A stretch of 64,000 nt of DNA, taken from contig NZ_JADKPN010000004.1 in NCBI RefSeq assembly GCF_015352455.1, forward strand, positions 124,001 to 188,000. Direction: 5' to 3'. Position numbers and translations under genes: made by a program. Below, in pieces: positions 26,801 through 35,180 of this stretch; the first letter of the stretch is position 1; the number at the start of each line of letters is the position of its first letter. The notes beneath the pieces are model-generated. The model did no database searches. It was given only the letters and a program-made list of their open reading frames with translations, and was not told where the DNA came from. Source of the DNA: Nocardioides islandensis. Lineage in GTDB: Bacteria > Actinomycetota > Actinomycetes > Propionibacteriales > Nocardioidaceae.

Positions 26801-28141
26801 GTGAAGAGCGACGTGGAGTTCTTCAGTTGGCATCCGCTATCTGGTCCGGCTCCAACTCAGAAGAACCACAAGAATCCGCTAGATGAGGTGGACGTCAACT
26901 GGGCGGGGCGGTGGATCGCAAACCGCGCCATCTCGCTTGGCTGGACCACAGAGCGCTTCGAGTCGTTCGAACAGAATCACAACCTCAGGCGCGGACGAGA
27001 GGCACACAAGGCCGAGCGGTTCGGCAAGAAGTACCAGTGGATTGCGCATCGAGAACTGCTGGCGCGCCTCGCCGACAACTTCCACCCGTCCTTTGAGACA
27101 TGGAGTACCAAGCAGAACGCATACGAAGGGCCGTGGGTCTGGTACGGACGTGACTTCGACCCGACCCTCCCGCCGAGCACTGTCATTGGTGAGTCCCAAG
27201 TCTGCTGCGTAGCCCGAGACGCAGCCGCCGAGTGGGCGACGCTCGACTCCCCCGCGATGGATGTCACCGCCACTCCAGACGAGTGGGTTGCGAAGACCGA
27301 CGACCTCCCAACCGCCTCGTCGATGTTCTCGTGCTCCGATCTAGATGGCCGCAAGTGGATCGCGATCCAGCGCTACTCGACCTGGGATCGGGACAACGCA
27401 CAGCGCACAGGGATGTCTAAACGGGAACGTGACGTCTTCTTCCTGCAGTTCTCGTGGCTCGTGCCACGGGGCCAGGGAGCCCAGCTGTATGAGTTCATCG
27501 AACGCGAGGGCCTATCCGGCCGGGGAATGCCAGAAACGAGGCGTATGCGGCACCAGTACCTCGGTGAGACAGCGGCTGCGCCGATTGTGTCGACCAGCGA
27601 AGTCGAAGTGGACGACTACGACATCCCGATCAAGTTGCGCGATCTCGGGCTCCAGCCCATACCCGCGGTAGAGCAGTACCTCTGGGAAGGCAGCACCCTG
27701 GACTGTTCGATTGACGAATCCGTCGACTTCTACGCGCCCACACCCGAACTCCTTGGCGCGGCCCGATGGGTAGGCCATCAGGCAGCGTGGTCCGTGGACG
27801 GGCGAGTCGTGGCCCGAGCGATTGAGTTCCCAGAGGGCGAGAACGCACAAGATGTGCTCCTGGTCGACGCCGAATGGCTCGCCGGCAGGCTTCAAGACCT
27901 GGAGGCCGACATGGTGATCGGCACGCTCAGTGAACGCCACGCTCTACCGATGGATGACGACGACTTCCGCCGAATGGCCTTCTCAGACGTCTGCTACGTA
28001 GCGCTCGTAACGTCGGACACGGTCAGTCGAGCGGCTGGACCCCTGCTCAAGGTCAGACGCCAGGTCGACGAAGACCCGGATGTTGCCGCGGACGAGGATG
28101 GGATAGGCGCAGATGAACCCTTTGACCCAAGCTCGATCTAG
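23864..28141 (+). CDS. Avs-like STAND NTPase with N-terminal nuclease-like domain
   Basis: A 1425-residue protein. Residues 12-110 resemble a Cap4/Mrr-type nuclease: LREIRAHEGSQARAWEEL, then WYELYSDGHQEGFQAKFH, where Q69-x-K71 stands in the catalytic E-x-K place. A STAND-type ATPase follows with P-loop GPAGQGKTHA (about 336-345) and Walker B ALVVIDAINES (about 405-415); the D-A-I-N-E form is typical of antiphage Avs proteins. The last 700 or so residues are helical and alpha/beta, a plausible sensor for a phage protein. The GTG start overlaps hsdR. The base composition is visibly less GC-rich than the flanks. Assignment to Avs is by motif only. Confidence 0.7.
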   Translation: MTPRPGGAHVRLREIRAHEGSQARAWEELSYQLRPPVRDGHLETRKTRAPDAGVEWYELYSDGHQEGFQAKFHASLADALGGMRESVEAVCAKRPSLTKLTFVVPYDFTDSGAGTTKADQDRWDEAVARWRSDFPAASGIEFATLRAGDITAELTRKEHAGRREYWFGGLEITDEWLKDRFAESVRVAGERYTPQADSPSSINGIIDASVIGPSFVATARTLAKSAIGAAMHDIGMWGASTGAAVPLITELDDACAHTFGTGDSEGDVLPPLVPDLGKIAGLTSRLVDLAYVEWEKLSTYDRRNLDSAISALQALQYLATGSAAKALTNRGFALIGPAGQGKTHALMRAVDDCLTRGVPALAILGQRLSDKNWWPATAETLDGMAVASDDFLQALDSLAEARHCRALVVIDAINESQSPRRWRDELPAMLAQFQKYPHVALVVSYRTDYRDVVGAPASLIEIRHPGLAGREAEALAAYCNLFDIPIPSKGLFEPALSSPLFLRMYCEVMAADPLEGADAPSRSSLFGRYSKVIGRKAANRLNLAPTSPIISDAMTHVADRILDNGGRPVPRELIEQEVDAYLPSRTWPDTLFQQLASEGLIELRPTYNGTEAVAFPFQAYSEHLLADRLLATVESESRAWARRLIPLPREVKRRRLLAKKVAGAPWSWRSLAVVLPEREGVELIDLLPDMPDDFRLQEAMHESLTDRAASAFGDRALELLSQTIALGPEDDARGVEAVLALAAREGHPGNADWLHAQLVGRCMPDRDATWSITTFQVDEYSDAYRRLTKWAERLSNSVGDEEVRLASILLMWLFTSPNRFLRDGASKTLVKLLSSHLAVTPSLVRAARETDDPYVQERVLTCCYGAVLVGGDEDLDGVRVLFEELSDWNVSGLPIDVIARDSVRGIAAWCADRSLLAEAGLPNFSPPYGAEPPNEPPTRGELEAAHGPIKDADGNFTAWRASSILHSCLDWYGDFNKYVVKSDVEFFSWHPLSGPAPTQKNHKNPLDEVDVNWAGRWIANRAISLGWTTERFESFEQNHNLRRGREAHKAERFGKKYQWIAHRELLARLADNFHPSFETWSTKQNAYEGPWVWYGRDFDPTLPPSTVIGESQVCCVARDAAAEWATLDSPAMDVTATPDEWVAKTDDLPTASSMFSCSDLDGRKWIAIQRYSTWDRDNAQRTGMSKRERDVFFLQFSWLVPRGQGAQLYEFIEREGLSGRGMPETRRMRHQYLGETAAAPIVSTSEVEVDDYDIPIKLRDLGLQPIPAVEQYLWEGSTLDCSIDESVDFYAPTPELLGAARWVGHQAAWSVDGRVVARAIEFPEGENAQDVLLVDAEWLAGRLQDLEADMVIGTLSERHALPMDDDDFRRMAFSDVCYVALVTSDTVSRAAGPLLKVRRQVDEDPDVAADEDGIGADEPFDPSSI

Positions 28142-28331
28142 CGCCCCGCTGCAGTCTCCGCCTCTGCTCCCCGCTCCGCCGCCCTGATTTCCCATCTCAC
28201 GGTTCGCGCTCCCCGTCCTCCCATGGCCATCTCCCCGCACTTCCCGACCACTCACTCCCCGACCACACACCTCTTTCATTGGCCCGCCCGCCCTGGCCAC
28301 TCGCGGCAGGCCCGTGGCCCTGCGGCATGTG
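28142..28331 (+). other. Pyrimidine-rich region before the relaxase, candidate oriT
   Basis: Nearly 160 bases with very few purines on this strand. It contains a short direct repeat CCCGACCAC at 28243-28251 and 28258-28266 within CTCACTCCCC / CACACACCTC context. Origins of transfer of MobF relaxases usually lie beside the relaxase gene, and strand bias plus short direct repeats are common there. No nic site can be named from the sequence. Confidence 0.3.
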
Positions 28332-31300
28332 ATGACGCTGCATAAGCTGTCGGCCGGGTCGGGCTACGAGTACCTCACTGACCAGGTCGCTGCGCTCGAC
28401 TCGACGGAGAAGGGCGCCACTCCCCTGGCCGACTACTACGCCGCGAAGGGCGAGGCGCCCGGTCGCTGGGTCGGCTCGGGGCTCGCCGGGATCGACGGAC
28501 TCGAGACCGGGGACGTAGTCACCGCCGAGCAGATGAAGCACCTCTTCGGCACCGGGTCGCATCCTCTGACAGGTGAGCCGCTCGGGTCGGAATACAAGGT
28601 CTACGGGACCGAGGGCGTCGACGGGTTCAACGCCGAGGTGCAGCGGCGGGTTTCGACAAGCTCAACCTCCGCGGCGGGTCGTCCGCCCGACGACCTCGTC
28701 GCGAGGATCAAGTCGGAGGTCGCACGCGAGTGGTTCGTCCGGGAGCACGACCGCGAGCCGGCCTCGGAGCGCGAGCTGTCGGCTGCGCTGGCGCGCTACT
28801 CCCGGCCACGGCAGACCGCGGTCGCCGGGTACGACCTGACGTTCAGCCCGGTGAAGTCGGTCTCGACGCTCTGGGCCGTTGCCCCACCCGAGGTCGCCAA
28901 GTTGATCGGACAGGCTCACGACGCTGCGGTCGCCGACGCGATCGCCTACCTCGAGCGCGAGGTGATCTTCACCCGCGAGGGTGCGAACGGTGCTCGGCAG
29001 GTCGAGACCCGCGGGCTGATCGCGACCGCGTTCACCCATCGTGACTCCCGGGCCGGCGACCCGGATATGCACACCCACGTCGCGGTTGCGAACAAGGTGC
29101 AGACCCGCGAGGGCAAGTGGCTCTCGATCTACGGACGGGTGCTGCACCAGCACGTCGTGGCCGCCTCGGAGACCTTCAACACCGCGCTGGAGCACCACCT
29201 GCACGCGCTGCTCGGCATCCGCTTCGAGGCTCGTCCGGCCCTGCCGGGCGGCAAGCGGCCGGTGCGCGAGATCGTCGGGGTCGACCCGAGCCTCTGTCGG
29301 CTCTGGTCGACACGTCGAGCCGATATCGCCAAGCGGCAGCGAGAGCTGGCACGCGACTTCACCCGCGCTCAGGGGCGGCCACCGACGCCGGTCGAGGCCG
29401 TGGCGCTGGCCCAGCAGGCGAACCTGGAGACTCGCCAGGCCAAGCACGAGCCGCGCTCGGAGGCCGAGCAGCGCGACGCGTGGCTGCGGCAGGCCACGGA
29501 CCTCCTCGGCTCGGCGCGGCTCGGCGCGATGATCCGCGCCGCGCTGCACCCGAGCGCCCCCGAGCCGCAGCAGGTGTCGGCGGACTGGGTGAGCGCGACA
29601 GCGCGGCGCGTACTGAGCGAGCTCGAGTCGCATCTGGCGACCTGGCAGTCCTGGCACGTGTACGCCGAGGCGCAGCGCCAGGTGCGGGACGTCGCCGTGC
29701 CTCCGGACCGGGTCAGCGAAGTCGTGCAGTGGGTCGTCGACGCCGCCGAGCAGCTCTTCATCAACCTGACCCCCGGCCGCGACCCGATCACCGAGCCCGA
29801 CGCGCTGCGGCGCTCGGACGGCACCAGCGTCTACCGCCATACCGGCCGCGACCACTTCACCAGCGCCTGCGTCCTCGAGGCCGAGGAGCGTCTGCTCGCC
29901 GCGGCCGGGATGAACGGTGCGTTCTCGTTCGATCCCGAGGAGGTCGAGATCACCATCCGTGCCGCCGCGGTCGAGGGCGACCGACTCAACCGCGGTCAGC
30001 GCGACCTGGTGCTGGCGATGGCCAGCAGCGACAGCCGGGTCCGGCTCGCGCTCGCGCCCGCCGGGTCGGGCAAGACCACCGCGATGAAGGTGCTCGCGCA
30101 GGTGTGGACCGACCGCGGGTACGACGTGATCGGGCTCACCCCCTCGGCCGCCGCGGCCGCCGTGCTCACCGACGCCGCCGAGATCTCCAGCGAGACCCTG
30201 GCCAAGCTCGACCACCAGATCACCACCGACCGGTTCGAGGGCTGGGCCGCCGGCATCGGCCCACAGACCCTGATGGTCATCGACGAGGCCGGGATGGCCG
30301 ACACCCTCACCCTCGACCGGGTCGTCGGCTTCTGCCTGGCCCGCGGCGCCACCGTCCGGCTCATCGGCGACGACCAGCAGCTCGCCGCGATCGGCGCCGG
30401 CGGCGTACTCCGCGACATCGCCCACCGGCACGGCGCCGACCGGCTCGACGAGGTCGTCCGGTTCGCCGACCCCGCCGAAGCAGCCGCATCCCTCGACCTG
30501 CGCGAGGGCGATCCCGCCGCGCTCGGGTACTACCTCGACCATGACCGCGTCCACGTCGGCGACACCGAAACCTGCGTCGAGACCGTCTTCGACTCCTGGA
30601 CCCGCGAGACCGGCGGCGGTCGCGACTGCCTCATGCTCGCCCCCACCCGCGAGCTCGTAGCCGAGCTCAACGCCCGCGCCCGCGCCGTACGCCTCAAAGG
30701 GACGAAGCCACGCACCGAGGTGCCGCTGCGCGACGGCAACCAGGCGTCGGTCGGCGACACGATCATCACCCGCCACAACGACCGCCGCCTCGGCGTCAGC
30801 GGCACCGACTGGGTCAAGAACGGCGACCGCTGGACCGTCACCGGCGTCCACGCCGGTGCTCTGACGGTGCGGCACACCGGCTCCGGGCTGGCCACGACGC
30901 TGCCCGCGGAGTACGTCGCCGCGCACGTCGACCTCGGCTACGCCAGCACCGTGCACACTGCCCAGGGCCTCACCGCGGACGCGATGCACGGCATCGTCAC
31001 CGGCGAGGAGTCCCGGCAGCTGCTCTACACGATGCTCACCCGCGGCCGCAGCGAGAAACACGCCCACGTCGTGCTCGCCGCTCCCACCGACCCGCACCAG
31101 CTCGCCCTGCCCGGCCTCGGCGACCAGCTCACTGCCACCGAGATGCTCGAAGGCATCCTCGCCCGCGATGGCGCCGCCGTCTCCGCCACCACCAGGGCCG
31201 CCTCGGCCGCACGTGTGGAGGCACAGCTGCACGAGGCGGTCGTCCGGTACGCCGACGCGGTCGCCCTTGGCGCCCGGCGCGTGCTCGGCTCGGGCGGGGA

Positions 31301-31925
31301 GGAGGAGCTGGACGCCGCCGGCGTCGGCCCACTCCCCTGGCTCCCCGGCATCCCTTCAGGCGTAGCCGCTCACTCGACGTGGGGTCCGTGCCTTGAGGCT
31401 CGGGCCCAGCGGGTCCGGACCCTGGCCGACCGTGTCCGCTCGCAGCCGCGGGACACCCTGCCGGCGTGGGCCGAGCGGTACGCCGACGTCCTTGACGGTG
31501 CGCTCTACGGCGAGGTCGCTCTGTGGCGGGCAGCTCAGGGCGTCCCGGACGACGACCGCCGACTCGCCGGCCCGCCACCCGACGACGATGCCGCCGCGGC
31601 GTACCACCGCAAGCTCACCACCCGGATCAACCAGCGCTACACCGACATTGTCCGCGACTGGGAGTCGAAGATCGTCGAGCGTGTTGGCCGCAGCGACGAC
31701 CAGACCCTGCAGTTGGCGCGCGAGCTCGACCGGCTGCAGCGGACCGGGCACGACGCCGAACGGCTGCTTGCCCGCGCGGCGTCCCGCAAGCCGCTGCCCG
31801 ACGACCATCCGACCGCCGCGCTGGCGTATCGGATCCGCACCCAACTCAAGCCGAGGCGCGCAGCACCAGCGGAACCCCATCCGTCCCGACCGGCTCCCAG
31901 CGAGGGCCCTGGCCTCGGCTTGTGA
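28332..31925 (+). CDS. MobF-family relaxase/helicase (TraA/TrwC type)
   Basis: A 1197-residue conjugative relaxase. The N-terminus MTLHKLSAGSGYEYLT carries the nicking tyrosines (Y12, Y14). The HUH metal site is in HRDSRAGDPDMHTHVAVAN (about 235-253). A RecD-like SF1 helicase domain follows with Walker A APAGSGKTTA (about 575) and VIDEAGM (about 655). The C-terminal part is helical. The ATG was chosen because the family starts at this point, though no strong ribosome site is visible. The end overlaps the convergent 31846 gene by 80 bases. A dispersed repeat is embedded in frame at 28649. No type IV secretion genes are present, so mobilisation would need a helper. Confidence 0.9.
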   Translation: MTLHKLSAGSGYEYLTDQVAALDSTEKGATPLADYYAAKGEAPGRWVGSGLAGIDGLETGDVVTAEQMKHLFGTGSHPLTGEPLGSEYKVYGTEGVDGFNAEVQRRVSTSSTSAAGRPPDDLVARIKSEVAREWFVREHDREPASERELSAALARYSRPRQTAVAGYDLTFSPVKSVSTLWAVAPPEVAKLIGQAHDAAVADAIAYLEREVIFTREGANGARQVETRGLIATAFTHRDSRAGDPDMHTHVAVANKVQTREGKWLSIYGRVLHQHVVAASETFNTALEHHLHALLGIRFEARPALPGGKRPVREIVGVDPSLCRLWSTRRADIAKRQRELARDFTRAQGRPPTPVEAVALAQQANLETRQAKHEPRSEAEQRDAWLRQATDLLGSARLGAMIRAALHPSAPEPQQVSADWVSATARRVLSELESHLATWQSWHVYAEAQRQVRDVAVPPDRVSEVVQWVVDAAEQLFINLTPGRDPITEPDALRRSDGTSVYRHTGRDHFTSACVLEAEERLLAAAGMNGAFSFDPEEVEITIRAAAVEGDRLNRGQRDLVLAMASSDSRVRLALAPAGSGKTTAMKVLAQVWTDRGYDVIGLTPSAAAAAVLTDAAEISSETLAKLDHQITTDRFEGWAAGIGPQTLMVIDEAGMADTLTLDRVVGFCLARGATVRLIGDDQQLAAIGAGGVLRDIAHRHGADRLDEVVRFADPAEAAASLDLREGDPAALGYYLDHDRVHVGDTETCVETVFDSWTRETGGGRDCLMLAPTRELVAELNARARAVRLKGTKPRTEVPLRDGNQASVGDTIITRHNDRRLGVSGTDWVKNGDRWTVTGVHAGALTVRHTGSGLATTLPAEYVAAHVDLGYASTVHTAQGLTADAMHGIVTGEESRQLLYTMLTRGRSEKHAHVVLAAPTDPHQLALPGLGDQLTATEMLEGILARDGAAVSATTRAASAARVEAQLHEAVVRYADAVALGARRVLGSGGEEELDAAGVGPLPWLPGIPSGVAAHSTWGPCLEARAQRVRTLADRVRSQPRDTLPAWAERYADVLDGALYGEVALWRAAQGVPDDDRRLAGPPPDDDAAAAYHRKLTTRINQRYTDIVRDWESKIVERVGRSDDQTLQLARELDRLQRTGHDAERLLARAASRKPLPDDHPTAALAYRIRTQLKPRRAAPAEPHPSRPAPSEGPGLGL
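28649..28667 (+). repeat. Dispersed repeat inside the relaxase gene
   Basis: GGTTTCGACAAGCTCAACC is a partial palindrome (GGTT...AACC) of the same kind as the intergenic repeats of the window. Here it is read in frame as V-S-T-S-S-T in the linker between the tyrosine domain and the HUH residues, a Ser/Thr insertion the protein evidently tolerates. Confidence 0.5.
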
Positions 31926-32796
31926 GGAACTCGTCGTAGACCCGCTCGGTCTCGAGCAGGTCCCTCTCGGTGGGCAGCCGGTGCGGGTGGTCGGCGCGCC
32001 ATTGCTTGAGCCGGGCGTCGTCCTGCCAGCAGTCGACGTACGCCGCGAGCTCGTCGACCGCGCTGCCGAGCCACCGCCGCAGCGTACGCGCGGCCTCCGG
32101 ACGCCGTCGGGCGATCTGGTCGACCAGCGCCGGCGAGGTGAGTCCGCACCGCCCACGGCGCATCGGCGCGTCCGCGGCGTGGGCGGCCACCGCCAGCTCG
32201 TGCAGGAGCCAGACGTCGATGCCCCCGACGGCGTTGTCGCGCAGTGCGGCGTCGAGCACCTCGACCAGCTCGTCGTACGGATCGACGCGCTCGGACTCTC
32301 CCTGCACCGCCTGTTCCTCGAACCGGTCCAGCAGGACCGCCTGGCTCCACGCCCGATCGCGCTGCCGCCCGTGGCTGCCGACACCCAGCTCGGCGAGCAC
32401 GGCGCGTCGGGTGCTGTTGAGGACCGCCTTCGCCAGCCCGTACGGCGAGTGCAGGTGGCTCCGGGAGACCTCGATCCAGAGCTGGCCGGCGACCAGCCCG
32501 TCGATGTCCGCGGTCAGGTCGCGCAACCCGTCGGCCAGGTTGACTGCGCCGGGCAAGAGCAGCCAGACCAGCGCAGCCCGCGCCGCGTCCTCGGTCTGCG
32601 CGATCTCGGCCAGGCGACCGAAGACACGGCCCTTCGCCTCACGCTCGGCGCACCAGGTCCAGGCCCGGAGGTCGGTCAGGTCGTCGACGACCGCGAGGTC
32701 GGGGTTCTCGGCACACCACCGGAGCCACCCGGCCCGTGCCTCGGTCATCAGTGCGGATTCGGGGTCGTCGAATCCGAAGTAGTCAGCCACACTCAT
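31846..32796 (-). CDS. Element-encoded hypothetical protein (316 aa)
   Basis: A helical, acidic protein of 316 residues beginning MSVADYFGFDDPESALM. The stretch FGRLAEIAQTEDAARAALVWLLLPGAVNLADGL, and then DIDGLVAGQLWIEV, has the spacing seen in proteins I recall beside MobF relaxases in actinobacterial elements. It has a faint resemblance to sigma-factor region 2, which I do not rely on. AAGGAG lies before the ATG. It is convergent with the relaxase and overlaps it by 80 bases. Its promoter is shared with the divergent XRE gene. Confidence 0.6.
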   Translation of the reverse strand: MSVADYFGFDDPESALMTEARAGWLRWCAENPDLAVVDDLTDLRAWTWCAEREAKGRVFGRLAEIAQTEDAARAALVWLLLPGAVNLADGLRDLTADIDGLVAGQLWIEVSRSHLHSPYGLAKAVLNSTRRAVLAELGVGSHGRQRDRAWSQAVLLDRFEEQAVQGESERVDPYDELVEVLDAALRDNAVGGIDVWLLHELAVAAHAADAPMRRGRCGLTSPALVDQIARRRPEAARTLRRWLGSAVDELAAYVDCWQDDARLKQWRADHPHRLPTERDLLETERVYDEFLTSRGQGPRWEPVGTDGVPLVLRASA

Positions 32797-32891
32797 CTCG
32801 CACTCCTTCAGGTCAGTGGGTGCCTTTGGAGGACAGGTGTGCAGGCCATCGTCCCGCTATGGGCGCGTCAGATCTTTTTGGATATGTTCTA

Positions 32892-33539
32892 GTGGTGGAC
32901 CGACGCTCGCTGCTCGAGGTCGCCCGCGTCGCGCGCGGGCTGACTCAGGAAACCGTCGCCCGCCGGTCTGGCACGTCCCAGCCCACGCTGTCGGCGTACG
33001 AGCGGGGCACAAAGTCCCCGACGCTCGCCGTGGCCGAGCGCATCCTCCACTCGCTCGGCTTCGACCTCGGCCTCCAGCCACGGGTGACTTTCCGCGAGGT
33101 CCACGGCGAACGCGGTGGGACTTACCTCGTGCCCGACCAGCTCTGGCGCGTCGACCCACCGGCCTGCTTCGCCCCGATCGACGTCCGCGACGCCGGCCGA
33201 AGCCTCCGAACGTCCGACCTGCTGAACCGCGACGGCCGCATCGATGCCTACGCGTGGCTCGTCACCCACGGCGACGAAGAGCAGTTGTTCAACCATCTCG
33301 ACGGCGCTCTCCTGGTCGACGCCTGGCCCGACCTCGCTCCGCGCCTACCGTCGGCAATCCGCAGCGAGTGGCAGCCACTTGTGCGCGACGCAGCCATGGG
33401 CTGGTTGGCCGGTGAACGCTCCAAATGGCAGGACGAGCACAGGAAGCCGATCAGCCGGCGCGCCCGAGAACGTGCCATCCGCCGGCTCGCCAGCCGCGGG
33501 CTCACTGCGGACGAGATCCGACGCACACTCCGTGGCTGA
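32892..33539 (+). CDS. XRE-family transcriptional regulator
   Basis: A 215-residue protein. The N-terminal helix-turn-helix is LLEVARVARGLTQETVARRSGTSQPTLSAYERG, a classic Cro/C1 type, followed by SPTLAVAERILHSLGFDL. The remaining 150 residues are a helical domain with LVPDQLWRVDPPACF and an Arg-rich C-terminus, function unknown. Starts are GTG at 32892 or 32895; a TATGTT at 32883-32888 lies so close that the message could be leaderless. It probably controls the divergent 31846 gene and itself. Confidence 0.8.
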   Translation: MVDRRSLLEVARVARGLTQETVARRSGTSQPTLSAYERGTKSPTLAVAERILHSLGFDLGLQPRVTFREVHGERGGTYLVPDQLWRVDPPACFAPIDVRDAGRSLRTSDLLNRDGRIDAYAWLVTHGDEEQLFNHLDGALLVDAWPDLAPRLPSAIRSEWQPLVRDAAMGWLAGERSKWQDEHRKPISRRARERAIRRLASRGLTADEIRRTLRG

Positions 33540-33735
33540 GGACTGGGCGCCCTCCTGCCACTCGACGCGCCGAGTGAACCACCGGGGCTGTCGATGTCAC
33601 GGCGGACAATGACTGCAAGTGACAGCACACCCCGAAAGTTCTTCGAGAAAAGTTGGGGGGTGGTCGCGGCAGGTGCACTTATGAGGGAACAACCATCGAC
33701 GGAGTCGCTGGTCGTCCCCGAGGAAAGAGACGGTT

Positions 33736-34515
33736 ATGGCCCCGCAGCCGGAGAGCGAGCCGGAACAGTCCGGCGCCTCTGGCGCGCGCATACAACCTGA
33801 GTCATCGGTCCCGGAGGCATGGCTCGTCGAAGCCGGACAGGCCGACCTCGCCGACTCGGTCGACCGCATGGCCGGCGACGTCGACCTGAACATGGACCTC
33901 GCGCTCGAGGGATACCAGGGCCCGCTGTGGGACCACTTCTCGAACGAGCTCGCGAAGTACGGCTACGCCGTGATCGCCAGCTGGATCGGCCGGAGGATGA
34001 TCTTCGAGCGCTGCAAGAGCAGGGGCTTCGGCGGGCTGCCTGCCATGGACCGCCCCTTCACGGACGACGAGAACGCCGAGCTGACGAACGAGACGGTGGC
34101 GAAGGCGCTGGCCCACTTCCGCACTGACGTCTTGATGAAGCGCAAATGGGACCACCGCCGTGGCGCAACCCTCCGCACGTACTTCATCGGCCAGTGCCTG
34201 ATCCGGTTCCCGAACGTCTACCGCCGCTGGTTGGCAGGAGAGAACCGAAATCGGTACCTGGTCACGGACGACGACGGGCTGATCGACTCGATCGGACGTT
34301 CCTCGAAGAGTCCTGAATCGCAGGTGGTCGCCGGCGTCACGGCGGCTGATGCCATGTCCACCGTGAAGAATCCCAGAGTCCGGAAGCTCATGCACCTGAG
34401 GGCTGCTGACTGGACGCACGCGGAGATCGCAGACTTCCTCGGGATCACCGAGAAGGCCGTGGAACGCATGCTCGCGAACGAGCGGGGCCGACTGAAGAAG
34501 AGGGGTATCGCGTGA
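33736..34515 (+). CDS. Sigma-70-like RNA polymerase sigma factor of the element
   Basis: A 259-residue protein. The C-terminal region is a clear sigma region 4 helix-turn-helix: LRAADWTHAEIADFLGITEK, AVERMLANERGRLKKRG. Upstream, residues 55-160 (LWDHFSNELAKYGYAVIASW, then RGATLRTYFIGQCLIRFPNVYRRW) fit a region 2-like helical domain. It would direct polymerase to element promoters. GAGGAAAGA lies about 9 bases before the ATG. The 196-base upstream gap holds an A/G-rich stretch (GTTCTTCGAGAAAAGTTGGG) but no recognisable gene. Its stop overlaps the next start as GTGA. Confidence 0.75.
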   Translation: MAPQPESEPEQSGASGARIQPESSVPEAWLVEAGQADLADSVDRMAGDVDLNMDLALEGYQGPLWDHFSNELAKYGYAVIASWIGRRMIFERCKSRGFGGLPAMDRPFTDDENAELTNETVAKALAHFRTDVLMKRKWDHRRGATLRTYFIGQCLIRFPNVYRRWLAGENRNRYLVTDDDGLIDSIGRSSKSPESQVVAGVTAADAMSTVKNPRVRKLMHLRAADWTHAEIADFLGITEKAVERMLANERGRLKKRGIA

Positions 34516-34679
34516 CCAGTAGAGAGATCAGAGCGAAGGTGAACAACAGTTCACTCGGAACGAAGTCGGCAAGGGCGGCTCGACGCTCCGTGCCGAACGA
34601 GACGTCGCGGAGGATCGTCGCGCGTGCGGAGGGACAGTGGAAGAGCAAGGGCTCGGCGGCAAGAAAGTCTGGGGGGTAA
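34512..34679 (+). CDS. Small basic protein coupled to the sigma factor (55 aa)
   Basis: Translation from GTG at 34512 gives 55 residues, rich in Arg, Lys and Ser, ending KSKGSAARKSGG. The 4-base GTGA overlap with the sigma-factor gene implies coupled translation. It could be a small regulator or DNA/RNA-binding partner of the sigma factor, but no family is recognised and homology was not checked. Confidence 0.5.
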   Translation: MTSREIRAKVNNSSLGTKSARAARRSVPNETSRRIVARAEGQWKSKGSAARKSGG

Positions 34680-34853
34680 TCGAAGACCCGGGACTTATAC
34701 ACAGACAGCAGTCAGGTCGAACAGAGGAGCTGACTGTGGGGCCCACAGAAGTGCGGCTCCTCAACCAGCAGAAGCCAGTCGAAGAGCCGTCACGGGTAGC
34801 AACGGGAAGACTACTCGACAAAGCTTCTGTGCGAGGGACTTGGAGGTCCCAAC

Positions 34854-35057
34854 ATGGCCAAGGGCCACGCGCGCAGCGCAATCACGGGGCGCTACATCTC
34901 GAGGGCGGCTGCCGCCCGTCACCCCCGCACCTCCGTCGTCGAGTCCGGCGGCAACAAGGGGGCGGGCAAGGCGTACCGGTCGGCGATCAGCGGCCGGTAC
35001 GTGACCAAGGGAACGGCTCAGCGGAGCCCGAACACCACCGTCACCGAGAACGGGTAA
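34854..35057 (+). CDS. Small repeat protein with two RSA-(I)-(S/T)GRY motifs (67 aa)
   Basis: A 67-residue basic protein made of two copies of one motif: ARSAITGRYISRAAAARHP then YRSAISGRYVTKGTAQRSP, each followed by a T-(S/T)-V segment. GGAGGTCCCAAC gives a strong ribosome site. Short proteins with R-S-A-x-x-G-R-Y-V motifs recur in actinobacterial mobile elements; function is unknown. A strong terminator follows 9 bases after the stop, so it is transcribed strongly enough to need one. Confidence 0.7.
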   Translation: MAKGHARSAITGRYISRAAAARHPRTSVVESGGNKGAGKAYRSAISGRYVTKGTAQRSPNTTVTENG

Positions 35058-35066
35058 CCGACGGGC

Positions 35067-35104
35067 AAGGCTGCGGGCGTCGACTCCACGGCGCCCGCAG
35101 CCTT
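35067..35104 (+). terminator. Strong hairpin terminator
   Basis: AAGGCTGCGGGCG and CGCCCGCAGCCTT form a perfect 13-bp stem with a 12-base loop, 9 bases after the stop of the RSA repeat protein. No long T run follows, as usual in high-GC actinobacteria. Confidence 0.75.
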
Positions 35105-35180
35105 GTCACGATTCAAGGCCATTGGGTCCAAGGATGTGTCGGAGCCATGCGGTGACGTTTGCGTGAAGGAGGTGATCGAG

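Noticed and set aside
33594-33800. A 68-codon frame before the sigma-like gene
   Set aside because: It overlaps the sigma gene start in another frame and has no supporting ribosome site or family.
34695-34703. TTATACACA, a match to a DnaA box
   Set aside because: A single box with no cluster, AT-rich unwinding region or replication gene; chance is likely.
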